Assembly: GCA_020636045.1 (NCBI GenBank)
Contig: JACJYP010000008.1
Location: 192,130-256,129 of the forward strand
Length of the DNA stretch: 64,000 nt
Direction: 5' to 3'
Origin: Lewinellaceae bacterium
GTDB lineage: Bacteria > Bacteroidota > Bacteroidia > Chitinophagales > Saprospiraceae
In this document: positions 35,370-45,143 of the stretch, in pieces
Layout: each line of letters starts with the position of its first letter
Position numbering within the stretch: position 1 is the stretch's first letter
Translations under genes and position numbers: made by a program
The notes under the pieces: model-generated
The model's input: only the letters and a program-made list of their open reading frames with translations
Told to the model about the DNA's origin: nothing
Databases searched by the model: none

Positions 35370-38300
35370 CTACCCTACCCTGACTTCCACCCGGGTACCG
35401 GCAGCGGCGCCTGTTTCGTCGTACAGGTCGGTGAAACGAACCGGGGCGCCGTTGCTTTGTCCGCCCATTTGCCGGATGCGGGCTTCCGTGATCTTCAGAC
35501 CCTGCGACTCACGTTTGTTTGCAGTACCCTGCCGCATGGCCGCCGCCGCTTCCCGACCGATCCCGTTGTCCTCAATGATGCACACCAGCGCATTTTTCTC
35601 CATTTTCAAATGAATTTGCAGGCGGCCGGGTGCGTTTTTGGGCATCAGTCCGTGCCAGATGGCATTTTCAACGTAAGGCTGGAAGATCAGCGGCGGCACC
35701 ATGATGTCTTCGATATCGATATCGGGCGGCACCTCGATTTGGTAGTCGAAGCGGTGCTCGAAACGCATGGCCTCCATGTCGAGGTAAAGACGCAGGGCTT
35801 CCAGTTCCCGTTCCAGGGTGATCTGCCTTCTTTTGGAGTGTTCGAGTATGAGGCGGATCAGTTTCGAAAAGCGCGCGATATAACGCGATGCCTCCGCCGG
35901 ACGGTTCTTGATGATATACCAGTTGATGGAATTCAGGCAGTTGAACAGAAAATGCGGGTTCATTTGCGCGCGCAGCGCGGTCAGTTGCGATTCCGCGAGG
36001 TTTCGGTTGAGTTCGTTCAACTGTCGCTCTTTTTCTTCCATCAGTTCGCGCGCGCGCGCCTGCGCGATCTTTCCGGCGCAAAGCGAGGCAATGGTCTTGA
36101 GCACCTGTATATGATACTCGGTGAAAAAGCCCTGCCTGGAATGCTCTGAATCGATCACGCCGACCAACCTGCCTTCGTGGACGATTGGGATCGCCAGTTC
36201 CGACAGACGCGGTTGATCGTCAACGATGTATCGCGGGTCGCGACGCGTGTCGGGCACCAGTTCGGGTTGTGCTTTTAAGCCCGCCGCACCGACGATGCCC
36301 CGCCCCAGCGGGATGCGAAGCGGCTCCTGGAGTTCATACGGGCCGGGATTGTTGGCGCCATATGCAGCCGCCTGTACGAGGTATTCGCCGGATTCGTCGA
36401 GCAGGTAGATCACGCAATCTTCCAGCCTGAGCCGCGCCAGGCATTTATGTGCGACATCCCATAATATATCGCGCACACCCGCTCCGCTGTAGTCCGCATG
36501 GGCGAAATATTCCACGAGGCGTTGCGCTATCAGCGTACGCCGGCGCTGCCGCCAGGCTTTGTAGATGCCATATGCGACCGCACTGACAAAGGCGAGAACG
36601 AGCAGCCGAAACCACCATGTTTGCCAGTAAGGCGGCCGGATTATGATGCCGATGGTTTTGTCATGTTCCGACCAGATGGCGCTTTTATTGGCCGCTTTTA
36701 CCCTGAGAACATATTCTCCTGCCGGTAAATTATTGTAACTAAGGTAGTTGCGCGTGCCGCTGAATACCCAGTCCTGATCATATCCTTCGAGCCGGTAAGC
36801 GTAGTGCGTGCGGGCTTTTTCTTCGAAATTGAGTGCGCCGAGTTCGAATGAAAAATGGTTTTGGTTGTAATTCAAGGTCAGTTGATCCATCCGGTCGACG
36901 GCGTAGGGCAAATCGACATCCCGGTCGAATATGCGGAAATTCCGGAGGTAAGGCACCGGCGGCACACCCGAATGCAGAACGGAATCGGGATGAAACAAAT
37001 GAAAACCGCGGTAGGCGGCACTGGCGATGCGCCCGTCCGGCAGGCGGATCATAGACCCGATCTTGGCAATCATGCCGTCGCGGCTGTCGTAGTTGACAAA
37101 ACTCTGCGCCGCAGTGTCCAGCACAGCAAGACCGCTTTGTGTGCCCAGCCAAATCCTGCCGCGATCGCAGATGGCGAATTCGTACACCACATTGCCGCCC
37201 GGCACCTCGTTGTTGTAGTATGCATCGAAATGCGGATGTTCCTGGTCGCCGTTTAGCAGGCGCATCATGCCGCCGCCCAGCGTGGATACCCAAAGATGCC
37301 CTGCGGCGTCGTACGCGAGCGAGGTGACCTGATCGTCACTCAGGCCGGACGGCGGGCGTTTTTGCCGGTCGAAATGCCAGTCCGTTTTACGGGCGGGGTC
37401 ATATGCTGTCAGACCGCGGTCGTGGCCAAACCAGACCGGCCCCTTGTCTTTTCCTGTAATGCAACTTACAGCACTCGTTTTGATCAGACCCCTCGTTTCC
37501 AGTTGCTCGACCGCATCGGTTTGCAAGTCTACCCGAAAGGCTCCCCGGCCTTTCGTGCCCACCCAAAGTTCATTGTTCCGGGCATACAGAGAAGTCACCT
37601 GAGCGCCCTGCAAGGCCGTTGCTCCTGCTCCGTTGCCATCAAAAGACCGGATTATCCGTTCTCCCCTGTTCAGATATAGCAAGCCTGTGTCCGTGCCGAT
37701 CCACAATCGCCCGTCCCTGCCGAAACAAAGGGCATCCATCAGCACATCCGACTCGCCGGGGTTATCCAGGTTGCGGTATGAAAATGCTTCAGTGTTGCCA
37801 TCGTCCAGTCGGTATTTGAGCAAGCCGTTGCCGCGCAGGGTTCCGATATAGAGGTATTTTTTATCCCCGGAAACGAGGTAGGCGCGTTGCCAGTTGTTCT
37901 GGTCAAGCGAAGGGTTCAGGCCGGGAAAGGAAACAAAAGGCCACAGGGAACTTTTTTTTGTCAAATGGACCAATCCGTTGCCGTAAGCCAGCCACAGATC
38001 GCCATTGAAACTACGGCACATGGAAAACAGGGCCACCGGAATGCCCGCACTGTTGATCGTGCTGATGGAAAGAAATTCGATGGCGCCGGTCCGTAAGTTG
38101 ACCTTCCAGGCATCATCCATCAATGTGAGGGTCAACAACGTGGTATCATCGAGCGGAGCGATATCCAGCACATTGTTGATGTTGTGTGATTGCAGGGTCT
38201 GCCCCGTTTTTTTGAACACCTGCCAGTGCCCGCTGGAAGTATTAAGTTTACAAAGCCCCGTCGTAATGCCCCCGCACCAGATCATGCCATCCGCATCCAT

Positions 38301-39023
38301 GTATATTTGCAGGTTCTGCGGGCGGTACCAGTACTGAAGATTGTGTTCGAAAGGGAAGAGTTGGAATTGCGCATTTTTCCGGTCGAAGCGGTAAACCCCG
38401 AATCGCGAACCGATCCACAGCACCCTGGGATCATGCCTGTCCGGAATGATCTCGCCCAGCAGGCCGGCGGCCGGGTAATCCGCCACCCCGGCAGGCAATG
38501 GAGGCCGGAAGCGCAAAAAACGTTTACTACCGGGTGAAAGATAGTGCAGGGCAAACAAGTCGGTGCCCACCCACATACCGCCGTCGGGGTCCTCATAAAT
38601 ATCGGCAATGCTATTGCCTGCAAGCGCTCCCTGATCCTCCGCATTTGCCGTGTAATTGAGCGCCTTACCCGTTTGCAGATCGAGATAACTCAATCCGCCC
38701 GTGCTGCTGCCGATCCACAGCCCTTCGCCCGCGCGACTCTTTTTCAGGTGTTCGTAAGGCCCCGGCACGATGGAAGCAGTATCGTCGGGGCGATTAGAAA
38801 AGGCTTCTATTTGGGCGCCGTCGTAACGATATACGCTGTAATAGCCCGCCAGCCAGATAAATCCACGTCCGTCTTCCACAAGGTCGTTGATCGTACCCAG
38901 TTTGGTTTCGCCCACCTTTTCGATGACCAGCCTGCGGTAAGGCGCCAGCGACTGGGCATCTGCTCCGGCAAGATTGGCAAAAACCAGAAAAAAAAGCGGC
39001 CATATAGCGGCGCGGAAGGTCAT
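35370..39023 (-). CDS. Two-component-type propeller sensor histidine kinase (LytS-type, with GAF)
   Basis: 1217 residues. A signal peptide (about 1-23, ending GADAQ) precedes a periplasmic double beta-propeller with Reg_prop repeats through about 700 (such as GRGFIWLAGYYSVYRYDGAQ, GRLWIGTDTGLLYLNRGE). A Y_Y_Y domain follows near 710-790 (THYAYRLEGYDQDWVFSGTR, YVLRVKAANKSAIW). One TM helix lies near 800-820 (WWFRLLVLAFVSAVAYGIY), then a GAF domain near 850-995 and a LytS-type kinase: LNPHFLFNCLNSINWYIIKN (about 1021; His phospho-acceptor), VPPLIFQPYVENAIWHGLMP (N-box) and CIIEDNGIGREAAAAM. The LytTR regulator gene is immediately upstream, ending 4 bases before this ATG. Confidence 0.93.
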   Translation of the reverse strand: MTFRAAIWPLFFLVFANLAGADAQSLAPYRRLVIEKVGETKLGTINDLVEDGRGFIWLAGYYSVYRYDGAQIEAFSNRPDDTASIVPGPYEHLKKSRAGEGLWIGSSTGGLSYLDLQTGKALNYTANAEDQGALAGNSIADIYEDPDGGMWVGTDLFALHYLSPGSKRFLRFRPPLPAGVADYPAAGLLGEIIPDRHDPRVLWIGSRFGVYRFDRKNAQFQLFPFEHNLQYWYRPQNLQIYMDADGMIWCGGITTGLCKLNTSSGHWQVFKKTGQTLQSHNINNVLDIAPLDDTTLLTLTLMDDAWKVNLRTGAIEFLSISTINSAGIPVALFSMCRSFNGDLWLAYGNGLVHLTKKSSLWPFVSFPGLNPSLDQNNWQRAYLVSGDKKYLYIGTLRGNGLLKYRLDDGNTEAFSYRNLDNPGESDVLMDALCFGRDGRLWIGTDTGLLYLNRGERIIRSFDGNGAGATALQGAQVTSLYARNNELWVGTKGRGAFRVDLQTDAVEQLETRGLIKTSAVSCITGKDKGPVWFGHDRGLTAYDPARKTDWHFDRQKRPPSGLSDDQVTSLAYDAAGHLWVSTLGGGMMRLLNGDQEHPHFDAYYNNEVPGGNVVYEFAICDRGRIWLGTQSGLAVLDTAAQSFVNYDSRDGMIAKIGSMIRLPDGRIASAAYRGFHLFHPDSVLHSGVPPVPYLRNFRIFDRDVDLPYAVDRMDQLTLNYNQNHFSFELGALNFEEKARTHYAYRLEGYDQDWVFSGTRNYLSYNNLPAGEYVLRVKAANKSAIWSEHDKTIGIIIRPPYWQTWWFRLLVLAFVSAVAYGIYKAWRQRRRTLIAQRLVEYFAHADYSGAGVRDILWDVAHKCLARLRLEDCVIYLLDESGEYLVQAAAYGANNPGPYELQEPLRIPLGRGIVGAAGLKAQPELVPDTRRDPRYIVDDQPRLSELAIPIVHEGRLVGVIDSEHSRQGFFTEYHIQVLKTIASLCAGKIAQARARELMEEKERQLNELNRNLAESQLTALRAQMNPHFLFNCLNSINWYIIKNRPAEASRYIARFSKLIRLILEHSKRRQITLERELEALRLYLDMEAMRFEHRFDYQIEVPPDIDIEDIMVPPLIFQPYVENAIWHGLMPKNAPGRLQIHLKMEKNALVCIIEDNGIGREAAAAMRQGTANKRESQGLKITEARIRQMGGQSNGAPVRFTDLYDETGAAAGTRVEVRVG

Positions 39024-39027
39024 TTCA

Positions 39028-39783
39028 TTAATTGAGATTTCGGCCCTGGAGGGCTGATTTTACATCGTCTTTTCGGCGCCGGGCTACTTCGATCTCTGTT
39101 TTATCGTACAAGCGGATATAATCTTTGCCCATAAAATTGTCGATAAAATCGAGGTTCACAAGGTGCGATTTATGTACGCGCAGAAAGCCGTGTTCATTCA
39201 GTATCTCGTCGTACTCACCCAGGGTTCTGGAAGCGACAAAGCGGCGCGGGCCGGTGAGGTGGAAGACGGTATAATTCCGGTCGGCCTGGCAGCGAATGAT
39301 CTCTTTTGTCTGAAAAAAATAGGTGCCGTCGGCAGTCGGAATGGCCAGTTTAAATTCGTTGTCGCGGGGAGCATGCAGGTTAGAAACAAAATTCCGGTAC
39401 AATTCCTGCCGCTGCGGGCGTTCCTCTTTTTTCTCCAGATGCCTGCTTACCGCTGCCTGCAACTCATCGGGGTCTACCGGCTTGAGCAGGTAATCCAGCG
39501 CGCTGAAGCGGATCGCCTTGATGGCGTACTGGTCATGAGCGGTGGTAAAGATCACATCGAAATCCCAGTCCTCGAGGGCATTCAGCAAGTCGAAACCATC
39601 CTGTTGCGGCATCACGATATCGAGAAAAAGAATGTCGGGTTGGAAAGTATGGATCAGTTGAAGCGCTTCGGGCACACTGCCGGCCATTTCCACCCGGGAA
39701 ATCTCCGGGATAAAATGCTGAATGTGGAAATGCAGGATCTCCCGGGCCTTTGGTTCGTCGTCGACGATCAGTGCTTTGAGCAT
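39028..39783 (-). CDS. LytTR-family response regulator
   Basis: 251 residues starting MLKALIVDDEPKAREILHFH; the upstream extension of 17 codons is unlikely. The receiver domain (about 1-118) has the acidic pair DDE at 8-10 and the phospho-acceptor Asp in PDILFLDIVMPQQDG (about 54), with the Lys in LLKPVDPDEL. A LytTR DNA-binding domain follows (about 145-245) with FFQTKEIIRCQADRNYTVFH and FLRVHKSHLVNLDFIDNF. It is transcribed just upstream of the LytS-type sensor, only 4 bases apart, so the pair is the cognate two-component system. Confidence 0.96.
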   Translation of the reverse strand: MLKALIVDDEPKAREILHFHIQHFIPEISRVEMAGSVPEALQLIHTFQPDILFLDIVMPQQDGFDLLNALEDWDFDVIFTTAHDQYAIKAIRFSALDYLLKPVDPDELQAAVSRHLEKKEERPQRQELYRNFVSNLHAPRDNEFKLAIPTADGTYFFQTKEIIRCQADRNYTVFHLTGPRRFVASRTLGEYDEILNEHGFLRVHKSHLVNLDFIDNFMGKDYIRLYDKTEIEVARRRKDDVKSALQGRNLN

Positions 39784-39916
39784 ACCAGCCTGCCCGGCGT
39801 TTGGGCCGGGCTGCCCAAAATTAAGGCTTTCCACGGTGATCGTCCAAACAAATGAATGAAGGCTGTTACCGGCGGCAACAGCCTCATATTCAATCTGTTT
39901 TCATTTGCCTGTTTCC

Positions 39917-40501
39917 TCAGTACGATGCGCCGAACAGCCGGTAGGCCAGAAATATCTGTTCCACGTTCTGGCGCGGGTCGTCGTAATCTTTGGCCAGTTT
40001 CGTGAAGGCGCGGTTGACGCGGATGCCGACACTCAGCCGGTTGCCGATCATGTATTCGGCGCCTGCGATCCAGGCGATCTCGGTTTTGTTGAACAGGTCT
40101 TTTCTGTCGTATTTCCCCTTGTCGTCACCTTCGGTGATCTTCAGTTTTGCATCCATGAGATACCCGAATTGTGCCCCTGCGTGTACGCTCAGGCGGTTAA
40201 AGACTTTGAATTTCACCGTGAGCGGTACATTCAGGTACAGGTGCCGCTGTTTGTAGTAATCCGTCTCCTTGTCGTCGACGCCCGATGCCGACAGCAATAC
40301 CTCGGCCTGGGCCTGAAACCGTTCGCTGATGTTCATGGTGCTGAAGACACCGGCATGATAAAGCCATACGGACTCGGCATCGCTGGTGCTGGTAAACGTA
40401 CTGAGTTGGGGGCCGGCTTTTATGCCGAGATTAAAAGACTGGGCATGCAGGATGCCGGTGAGAAAAAGCGGGAGCAGTTGGAGCAGGATAAACCGTTTCA
40501 T
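39917..40501 (-). CDS. Outer-membrane beta-barrel protein (OMP_b-brl-type)
   Basis: 194 residues. A signal peptide (about 1-20, ending LTGILHAQ) precedes a small beta-barrel: alternating strands FNLGIKAGPQLSTFTSTSD, AQAEVLLSASGVDDKE, YLNVPLTVKFKVFNRLSVHA and EYMIGNRLSVGIRVNRAF, with aromatic residues at strand ends (C-terminus ends YRLFGASY). It resembles the porin-family / PorT-like barrels of Bacteroidota. No role can be assigned. It is separated from the response regulator by about 130 bases and is on the same strand. Confidence 0.8.
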   Translation of the reverse strand: MKRFILLQLLPLFLTGILHAQSFNLGIKAGPQLSTFTSTSDAESVWLYHAGVFSTMNISERFQAQAEVLLSASGVDDKETDYYKQRHLYLNVPLTVKFKVFNRLSVHAGAQFGYLMDAKLKITEGDDKGKYDRKDLFNKTEIAWIAGAEYMIGNRLSVGIRVNRAFTKLAKDYDDPRQNVEQIFLAYRLFGASY

Positions 40502-40858
40502 TGTGTTGTTTTACAGGTTGATCGTGAATGAATGAGAAGTTCCATACCCGGCCTCCGAAAAGGTGCGGGTTTGTCCGGCGATCGCTTTTGCAGCAATTGT
40601 ATCGTCTGAACGGTACAAATGTGCGGGCGCCGGCGTCCCTCCTGCAAATCCGTTGATTCTGCGGTACATTCACTTATCCAGCGGCAACGCGAAGCCCCGG
40701 CACGGGTGAATCGTGCAGAAAAATGTTGCTTTTAGCCAATTGCGCGATTTTTCAAACACTACCGGCAGGCACGCAACCCCGCAATGGTCCGGAACGTAGT
40801 AATTTTGACACCGCGGGAGTTGTATGCTCCCGGATTCCTTGCTTTAAACTTACTGAAC

Positions 40859-43216
40859 ATGCGCTATTTCTCCACCGGAGTGTTGACTCTGGCCTTTTGC
40901 ATTGTGCTCATTCCGGCCTCCTATGCCCAAAACCTGCCTTCGCAGATGCGAATTTCGGATGACGGCCACATGCTGCTCACGGGCGATCAGGCGCCCGGCG
41001 GCTTGTACGATTCTTCCATCATCCGCGCTATTTATCTCGATTTTTCGCAGCCCAATTACTGGAACCAACTGGTCGGCAATTACCAGTCGAAAACCGACCT
41101 CCCGGCTACTATGACAGTCGACGGCGAAATATATGACAGCGTGGGAGTGCGCTTCAAAGGCCAGACCTCGTACAGTCAGACACAGAATTCGCAGAAGAAA
41201 TCTTTCAATATCAGCACGGACTACGCTATTTCCGGCCAGAAACTGATGGGCTATAAAACCCTGAACCTGAACAACTGCTTTCAGGACCCCTCTTTCCTGA
41301 GGGAAGTGTTCTACCAGAAACAGATCAGGCGGCATATTCCGGCGGCCAAATCCAACTATGTACAGTTGTTTATCAATGGAGAGAACTGGGGTTTGTATCC
41401 AAATGTGCAGCAACTCAACAAGGATTACCTGAAAGAGTGGTTTTTCAGTGGCGACGGCATCAACTGGCGCGCCGACCGCCCGGATGGTTCGATCGGTGGC
41501 GGACCGGGCGGAGGCGGCTGGGGCGACGGCACCGCAGCCATTAATTACCTCGGAGCCGATACGGCGGCCTACAAACCCTACTACACGCTGAAAAGCAGCG
41601 GACTTGACAATCCCTGGGATTACCTCGTAGCCGGCTGCGATGCCCTGAATAATACACCCGCAGCAGAACTTCCGCAGGTGCTGCCCAACTTTATCGACAT
41701 CGACCGCACCTTGTGGTTTCTGGCTTCGGAAATCGCCTTTTCCGACGACGACAGCTATGTTTTCAAAGGCAAAATGGACTACTACGTGTACTATGAAGCC
41801 GAGACAGGCCGCCTCACACCGCTTGAATACGACGGAAACAGCGTCATGACGGGCAACCTTGCGAGCTGGAGCGCTTTTTACAATGCGAACAAAGTCAACT
41901 ACCCGCTGCTGAACAAGATACTCGCCGTGCCGATCTGGCGCCAGCGCTACCTGGCGCATCTTCGCACGATCCTGGAAGAAGAACTGAACCCTGCGATCTG
42001 CAATCCCATGCTCGACCACTACAAGGCGATGATCGAGCCCCTGGTGCTGGCCGACCCTAAAAAACTGTACAGCAATACGCAATTCAACAATGAAGTCAAT
42101 GCCCTGAAAACGTTTATCAACAACCGGCGCAATAACCTGCTCGGCAATGCGGAAGTCGCACAGACAGCCCCTGTCATTCAGGATGCGAATTTGTACAACC
42201 TGCAGGGCCAGTCGTGGGAGGCCCCGGAATCGGGAAAACAGGCATACGTCACCGCACAAGTGTCATCGGGCAACGGCATTTTCGGGGTCAACCTGTTCTT
42301 TGCTACAGGACTGGTCGGAAATTTCACGCCGTTGCAGATGTACGACGATGGTCAGCATCAGGACGGCGCATCGGGCGACGGGCTCTATGGCGCAGTGCTT
42401 CCCGCCCAGAGTGCCGGCACCTGGGTGCGTTTCTACATCGAAGCCGTTGCAGGAAATACGGCGCGCTCGGTGTCGTACCTGCCTGTCGGCGCCGAACACG
42501 ATGTATTTATTTACCGCGTGCAGTCATCCCTCGCGCCGGACGTTCCGGTTGCGATCAACGAACTGATGGCATCCAATAACACAACCGTCGCCGATGAAGC
42601 GGGGCAATACGAGGACTGGATCGAATTGTTCAATAAATCTGATCAGGGGGTCGACCTCAGTGGATTTTTCCTGACGGATAATGCGGCCATTCCCGATAAA
42701 TGGGAGATTCCGCAAAACACCGTCATTCCTGCCAACGGTTACCTGGTCTTCTGGGCCGACGAGGATGGTAACGACGGCGACCTGCACTGCAATTTCAAAC
42801 TTTCAGCAGGAGGAGAATTGCTTCAATTGCGCACGCCGGCGCTCGAATTGGTTGATTCCATGTCATTTGGCCCCCAGGTGACGGACATGGGATATGCCCG
42901 GGTGCCCAACGGTACAGGCAATTTCGTGATCCAGGCACCTACTTTTAACGGCAACAACGACGTGACTGCCGTTTCAGGCGTAACGCCCGGATCAACCGGA
43001 TTCCATTTATTCCCCAATCCGGCCGGAACGGTCGTTTACATCAGAATGGAAGCGGCGGAACAAGCATCCAGATTCGTGATCCGCGACCTCACGGGGAGGG
43101 CCGTTCTGGAACTGGAGCCAACAGCCACGCTCACGGAATTTTCCGTAAGCGACTGGCCGAAAGGCGTCTATACGGTGCAATGCGGACATCTGGTCAAAAA
43201 ACTGCTCGTGCTTTAA
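40859..43216 (+). CDS. CotH-kinase-family secreted protein with lamin-tail domain and T9SS sorting domain
   Basis: 785 residues starting MRYFSTGVLTLAFCIVLIPA, with signal cleavage near SYAQ; a longer upstream start adds 25 doubtful residues. CotH-like protein kinase fold at about 70-400, with VGVRFKGQTSYSQTQNSQKK (about 98-117) and the metal/ATP region GRLTPLEYDGNSVMTG (about 321). A lamin-tail domain occupies about 560-685 (PVAINELMASNNTTVADEAG, YEDWIELFNKSDQGVDLSGF). A T9SS type A sorting domain ends the protein (HLFPNPAGTVVYIRM, then FVIRDLTGRAVLELE). CotH kinases phosphorylate spore-coat proteins in Bacillus; a surface substrate here is unknown. Confidence 0.92.
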   Translation: MRYFSTGVLTLAFCIVLIPASYAQNLPSQMRISDDGHMLLTGDQAPGGLYDSSIIRAIYLDFSQPNYWNQLVGNYQSKTDLPATMTVDGEIYDSVGVRFKGQTSYSQTQNSQKKSFNISTDYAISGQKLMGYKTLNLNNCFQDPSFLREVFYQKQIRRHIPAAKSNYVQLFINGENWGLYPNVQQLNKDYLKEWFFSGDGINWRADRPDGSIGGGPGGGGWGDGTAAINYLGADTAAYKPYYTLKSSGLDNPWDYLVAGCDALNNTPAAELPQVLPNFIDIDRTLWFLASEIAFSDDDSYVFKGKMDYYVYYEAETGRLTPLEYDGNSVMTGNLASWSAFYNANKVNYPLLNKILAVPIWRQRYLAHLRTILEEELNPAICNPMLDHYKAMIEPLVLADPKKLYSNTQFNNEVNALKTFINNRRNNLLGNAEVAQTAPVIQDANLYNLQGQSWEAPESGKQAYVTAQVSSGNGIFGVNLFFATGLVGNFTPLQMYDDGQHQDGASGDGLYGAVLPAQSAGTWVRFYIEAVAGNTARSVSYLPVGAEHDVFIYRVQSSLAPDVPVAINELMASNNTTVADEAGQYEDWIELFNKSDQGVDLSGFFLTDNAAIPDKWEIPQNTVIPANGYLVFWADEDGNDGDLHCNFKLSAGGELLQLRTPALELVDSMSFGPQVTDMGYARVPNGTGNFVIQAPTFNGNNDVTAVSGVTPGSTGFHLFPNPAGTVVYIRMEAAEQASRFVIRDLTGRAVLELEPTATLTEFSVSDWPKGVYTVQCGHLVKKLLVL

Positions 43217-43514
43217 GCAACGCAACCGGCAGGGAAACATGAACGGTACTTCCCCTGCCGGTTGCGTTGAAAAACCCGGATGAAATTATAGCGCGCTTAA
43301 GAAAGCGCCTGAAAACTTATTGTGAGGTAGAAAGGCGTATGCTTTGGAGGCAGACAAAGTTTGTTTTTGAGGGAATAGTCTTGCCCTGGTGACGAAAAAA
43401 CAACCGTCGTATGCCTCCAAATGATGCGGCTTTATAACTGCAAGAGGTTTTCAGACGGTTTCTAATGCCCAAACCGCTTTGAGGTGCTACCTTCGTCCGG
43501 AAAAAGATAATCCG
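43217..43514. other. Gap holding a long hairpin and an inverted repeat
   Basis: About 300 bases without a gene. Contains the 17-bp hairpin at 43218-43269 and a further 10-base inverted pair, TTTGGAGGCA at 43343-43352 and TGCCTCCAAA at 43412-43421. No promoter consensus was recognised before the next gene. Confidence 0.45.
43218..43269 (+). terminator. Strong hairpin after the CotH-like gene
   Basis: Perfect 17-bp stem, CAACGCAACCGGCAGGG with its complement, and an 18-base loop, starting two bases after the CotH gene's stop. No T-run follows on the plus strand (AAAAACCC), so it is either a non-canonical terminator or an mRNA 3'-stabilising structure. Confidence 0.55.
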
Positions 43515-45143
43515 TTGAACATCCCGCTCCCTTCATCGAAGTTATTCCTGCTCCTTCTGCCCCTGCTGGTGGCAGGATGCTGGTTCAGCCTGCGCAATTC
43601 TCCCGATCCTCTTTGGCTGTATTCGGGAGATCTGCTGCGCGAAAACCACGTCATGATCGGCGAGGTGCCGGACTCCCTGCAGCGGCTCTATTGCGAGCTG
43701 CACGACCTCCCTTATACGCCCGGCGATTCGACGGCATTCTGGCTGGTTTCCAACCCATATCTTTCGAATATTGAATGGACCGGGTTTCGCGATTTTTGCC
43801 GCGAAGCGCAAAAGCATAATTTTCTCGTCGTGTCGGGCGTGACGGGCGTAGGCTCCACCAAGCAGACCAAGCACATGGCGCGCCTGCTGGCGGCCAACCC
43901 TGAAAACCTGATGGAGATCGATTGCGCCCCGCAGTTCGACCTCGAATACCATAAAAAATACATCGGCTACGAAGAAGAAGAACAGTTCATCCCCGGGAAA
44001 CTGCTGGAGTTCTGGGATCATTGTTTCCAGCACCTCGATCAAAACTTCGTAGTAGTCGCCGACAACTTCGACAAGATCAATCCCGAGACTTTTTTCGGGC
44101 CGGAACTCTGGGAGTCGCTCAGCAGTCCGCGCGATACTGCGGTCCTGGGAGGCAAACAGGTGGTCGTACCGCCAAATTTTTACTTTTTTTCCGTCACACA
44201 CCTCGGTCCGGGTTCGCTGATCGAGATGAACGAGGAACATTTCAAACGCCTGGGAACCCAGTATATCCTCGATCCGAACCCGCGTGAGTTACTTGCCTGG
44301 TGGCACCTGCAGGCCGATAAAATGGCGCGCAAACCGGATCAGGACGACCATGCGGAACGGTTGGAGGCCTTGCACGACAGCACCCAGCTGCAGCGGTATC
44401 TTTTTTACTTTCTGAAAGCCAACAAATTTATCCGCGAAACCTATGGAGACGGCTTTCAACTCGGACAGGGCAGCAACGTTCGATATTGTTACCGCGACGG
44501 CGACCTCTCGGAACTGAAGCGCGTCTGGCTCAACCACATCAACGCGCTCCACCCGCAGCGCCCGCTGACGGAAGACGACTTTTCACCCCTTGATTTTACC
44601 CTGCGGTCCGGCGGCCTGGAACGCGGCTCCAATTTTGTGGCCCGGCAGATCAAATTCCTGGAAGATACCGGCTACCTGGTAGAGATCACCATGGTAGGTA
44701 CCACGGCCCTGCTTACCGCCCTGGCCGGCTGGTGGGTATTCCGCCGCCGCGAACAACTGATCCGGCGCTACGGCGACCGCGCACAGCAGGTGTACGCAGG
44801 TTTTGAAAAACAACTGATCAGTGCGGAAGTGGCGGCCCGCCGCCTTGAGGACATCAAAAAAGAAGTAGATGACCTCGTGCTGCGCCGAAAACTCGGTTAT
44901 ACGGAAGGGCTTTACTTTCTGGCCTTTATTGAAGACCGCGCCAAACGCATTGAATTTGCGCGCAACGTGAGCGAGAATTTTCTGGAACTCTTCAACGCGT
45001 TTATGGAAGACAATATCCTGACCGAAGGAGAATACATCAAACTCAAATTGTTCCTCCAGTCGATCCGACACAAAATACCCTCCGAGATCTACGAGCAGTT
45101 CAGAGAAAAGGTGGAGCAGGCTTATGCTTCGCATCACGACTGA
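43515..45143 (+). CDS. Membrane protein with degenerate McrB-like AAA domain placed outside the cytoplasm
   Basis: 542 residues from the TTG at 43515 (reads LNIPLPSSKLFLLLLPLLVA; TTG at 43479 is an alternative; no ATG is available). TM or lipoprotein-like segment at about 9-22 (LLLLPLLVAGCWF). An AAA-like domain at about 95-275 follows McrB order: degenerate Walker A (VVSGVTGVGSTKQTKHM, no GK[ST]), Walker B-like FVVVADNFDKINPETFFGPE (McrB: DEINRAN), then VVVPPNFYFFSVTHLGPGSL (McrB: PxNlyiIGTMNTaDrS). TM2 at about 391-409 (TMVGTTALLTALAGWWVFRR) with RRREQLIRRYG after it; a C-terminal helical domain (to 542) is predicted cytoplasmic. The positive-inside rule puts the AAA domain outside. No similar gene is nearby. 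Function unknown. Confidence 0.75.
   Translation: MNIPLPSSKLFLLLLPLLVAGCWFSLRNSPDPLWLYSGDLLRENHVMIGEVPDSLQRLYCELHDLPYTPGDSTAFWLVSNPYLSNIEWTGFRDFCREAQKHNFLVVSGVTGVGSTKQTKHMARLLAANPENLMEIDCAPQFDLEYHKKYIGYEEEEQFIPGKLLEFWDHCFQHLDQNFVVVADNFDKINPETFFGPELWESLSSPRDTAVLGGKQVVVPPNFYFFSVTHLGPGSLIEMNEEHFKRLGTQYILDPNPRELLAWWHLQADKMARKPDQDDHAERLEALHDSTQLQRYLFYFLKANKFIRETYGDGFQLGQGSNVRYCYRDGDLSELKRVWLNHINALHPQRPLTEDDFSPLDFTLRSGGLERGSNFVARQIKFLEDTGYLVEITMVGTTALLTALAGWWVFRRREQLIRRYGDRAQQVYAGFEKQLISAEVAARRLEDIKKEVDDLVLRRKLGYTEGLYFLAFIEDRAKRIEFARNVSENFLELFNAFMEDNILTEGEYIKLKLFLQSIRHKIPSEIYEQFREKVEQAYASHHD

Noticed and set aside
40850..42259. 469-residue minus-strand ORF opposite the CotH gene
   Set aside because: Antisense shadow of a clear CotH-like protein.
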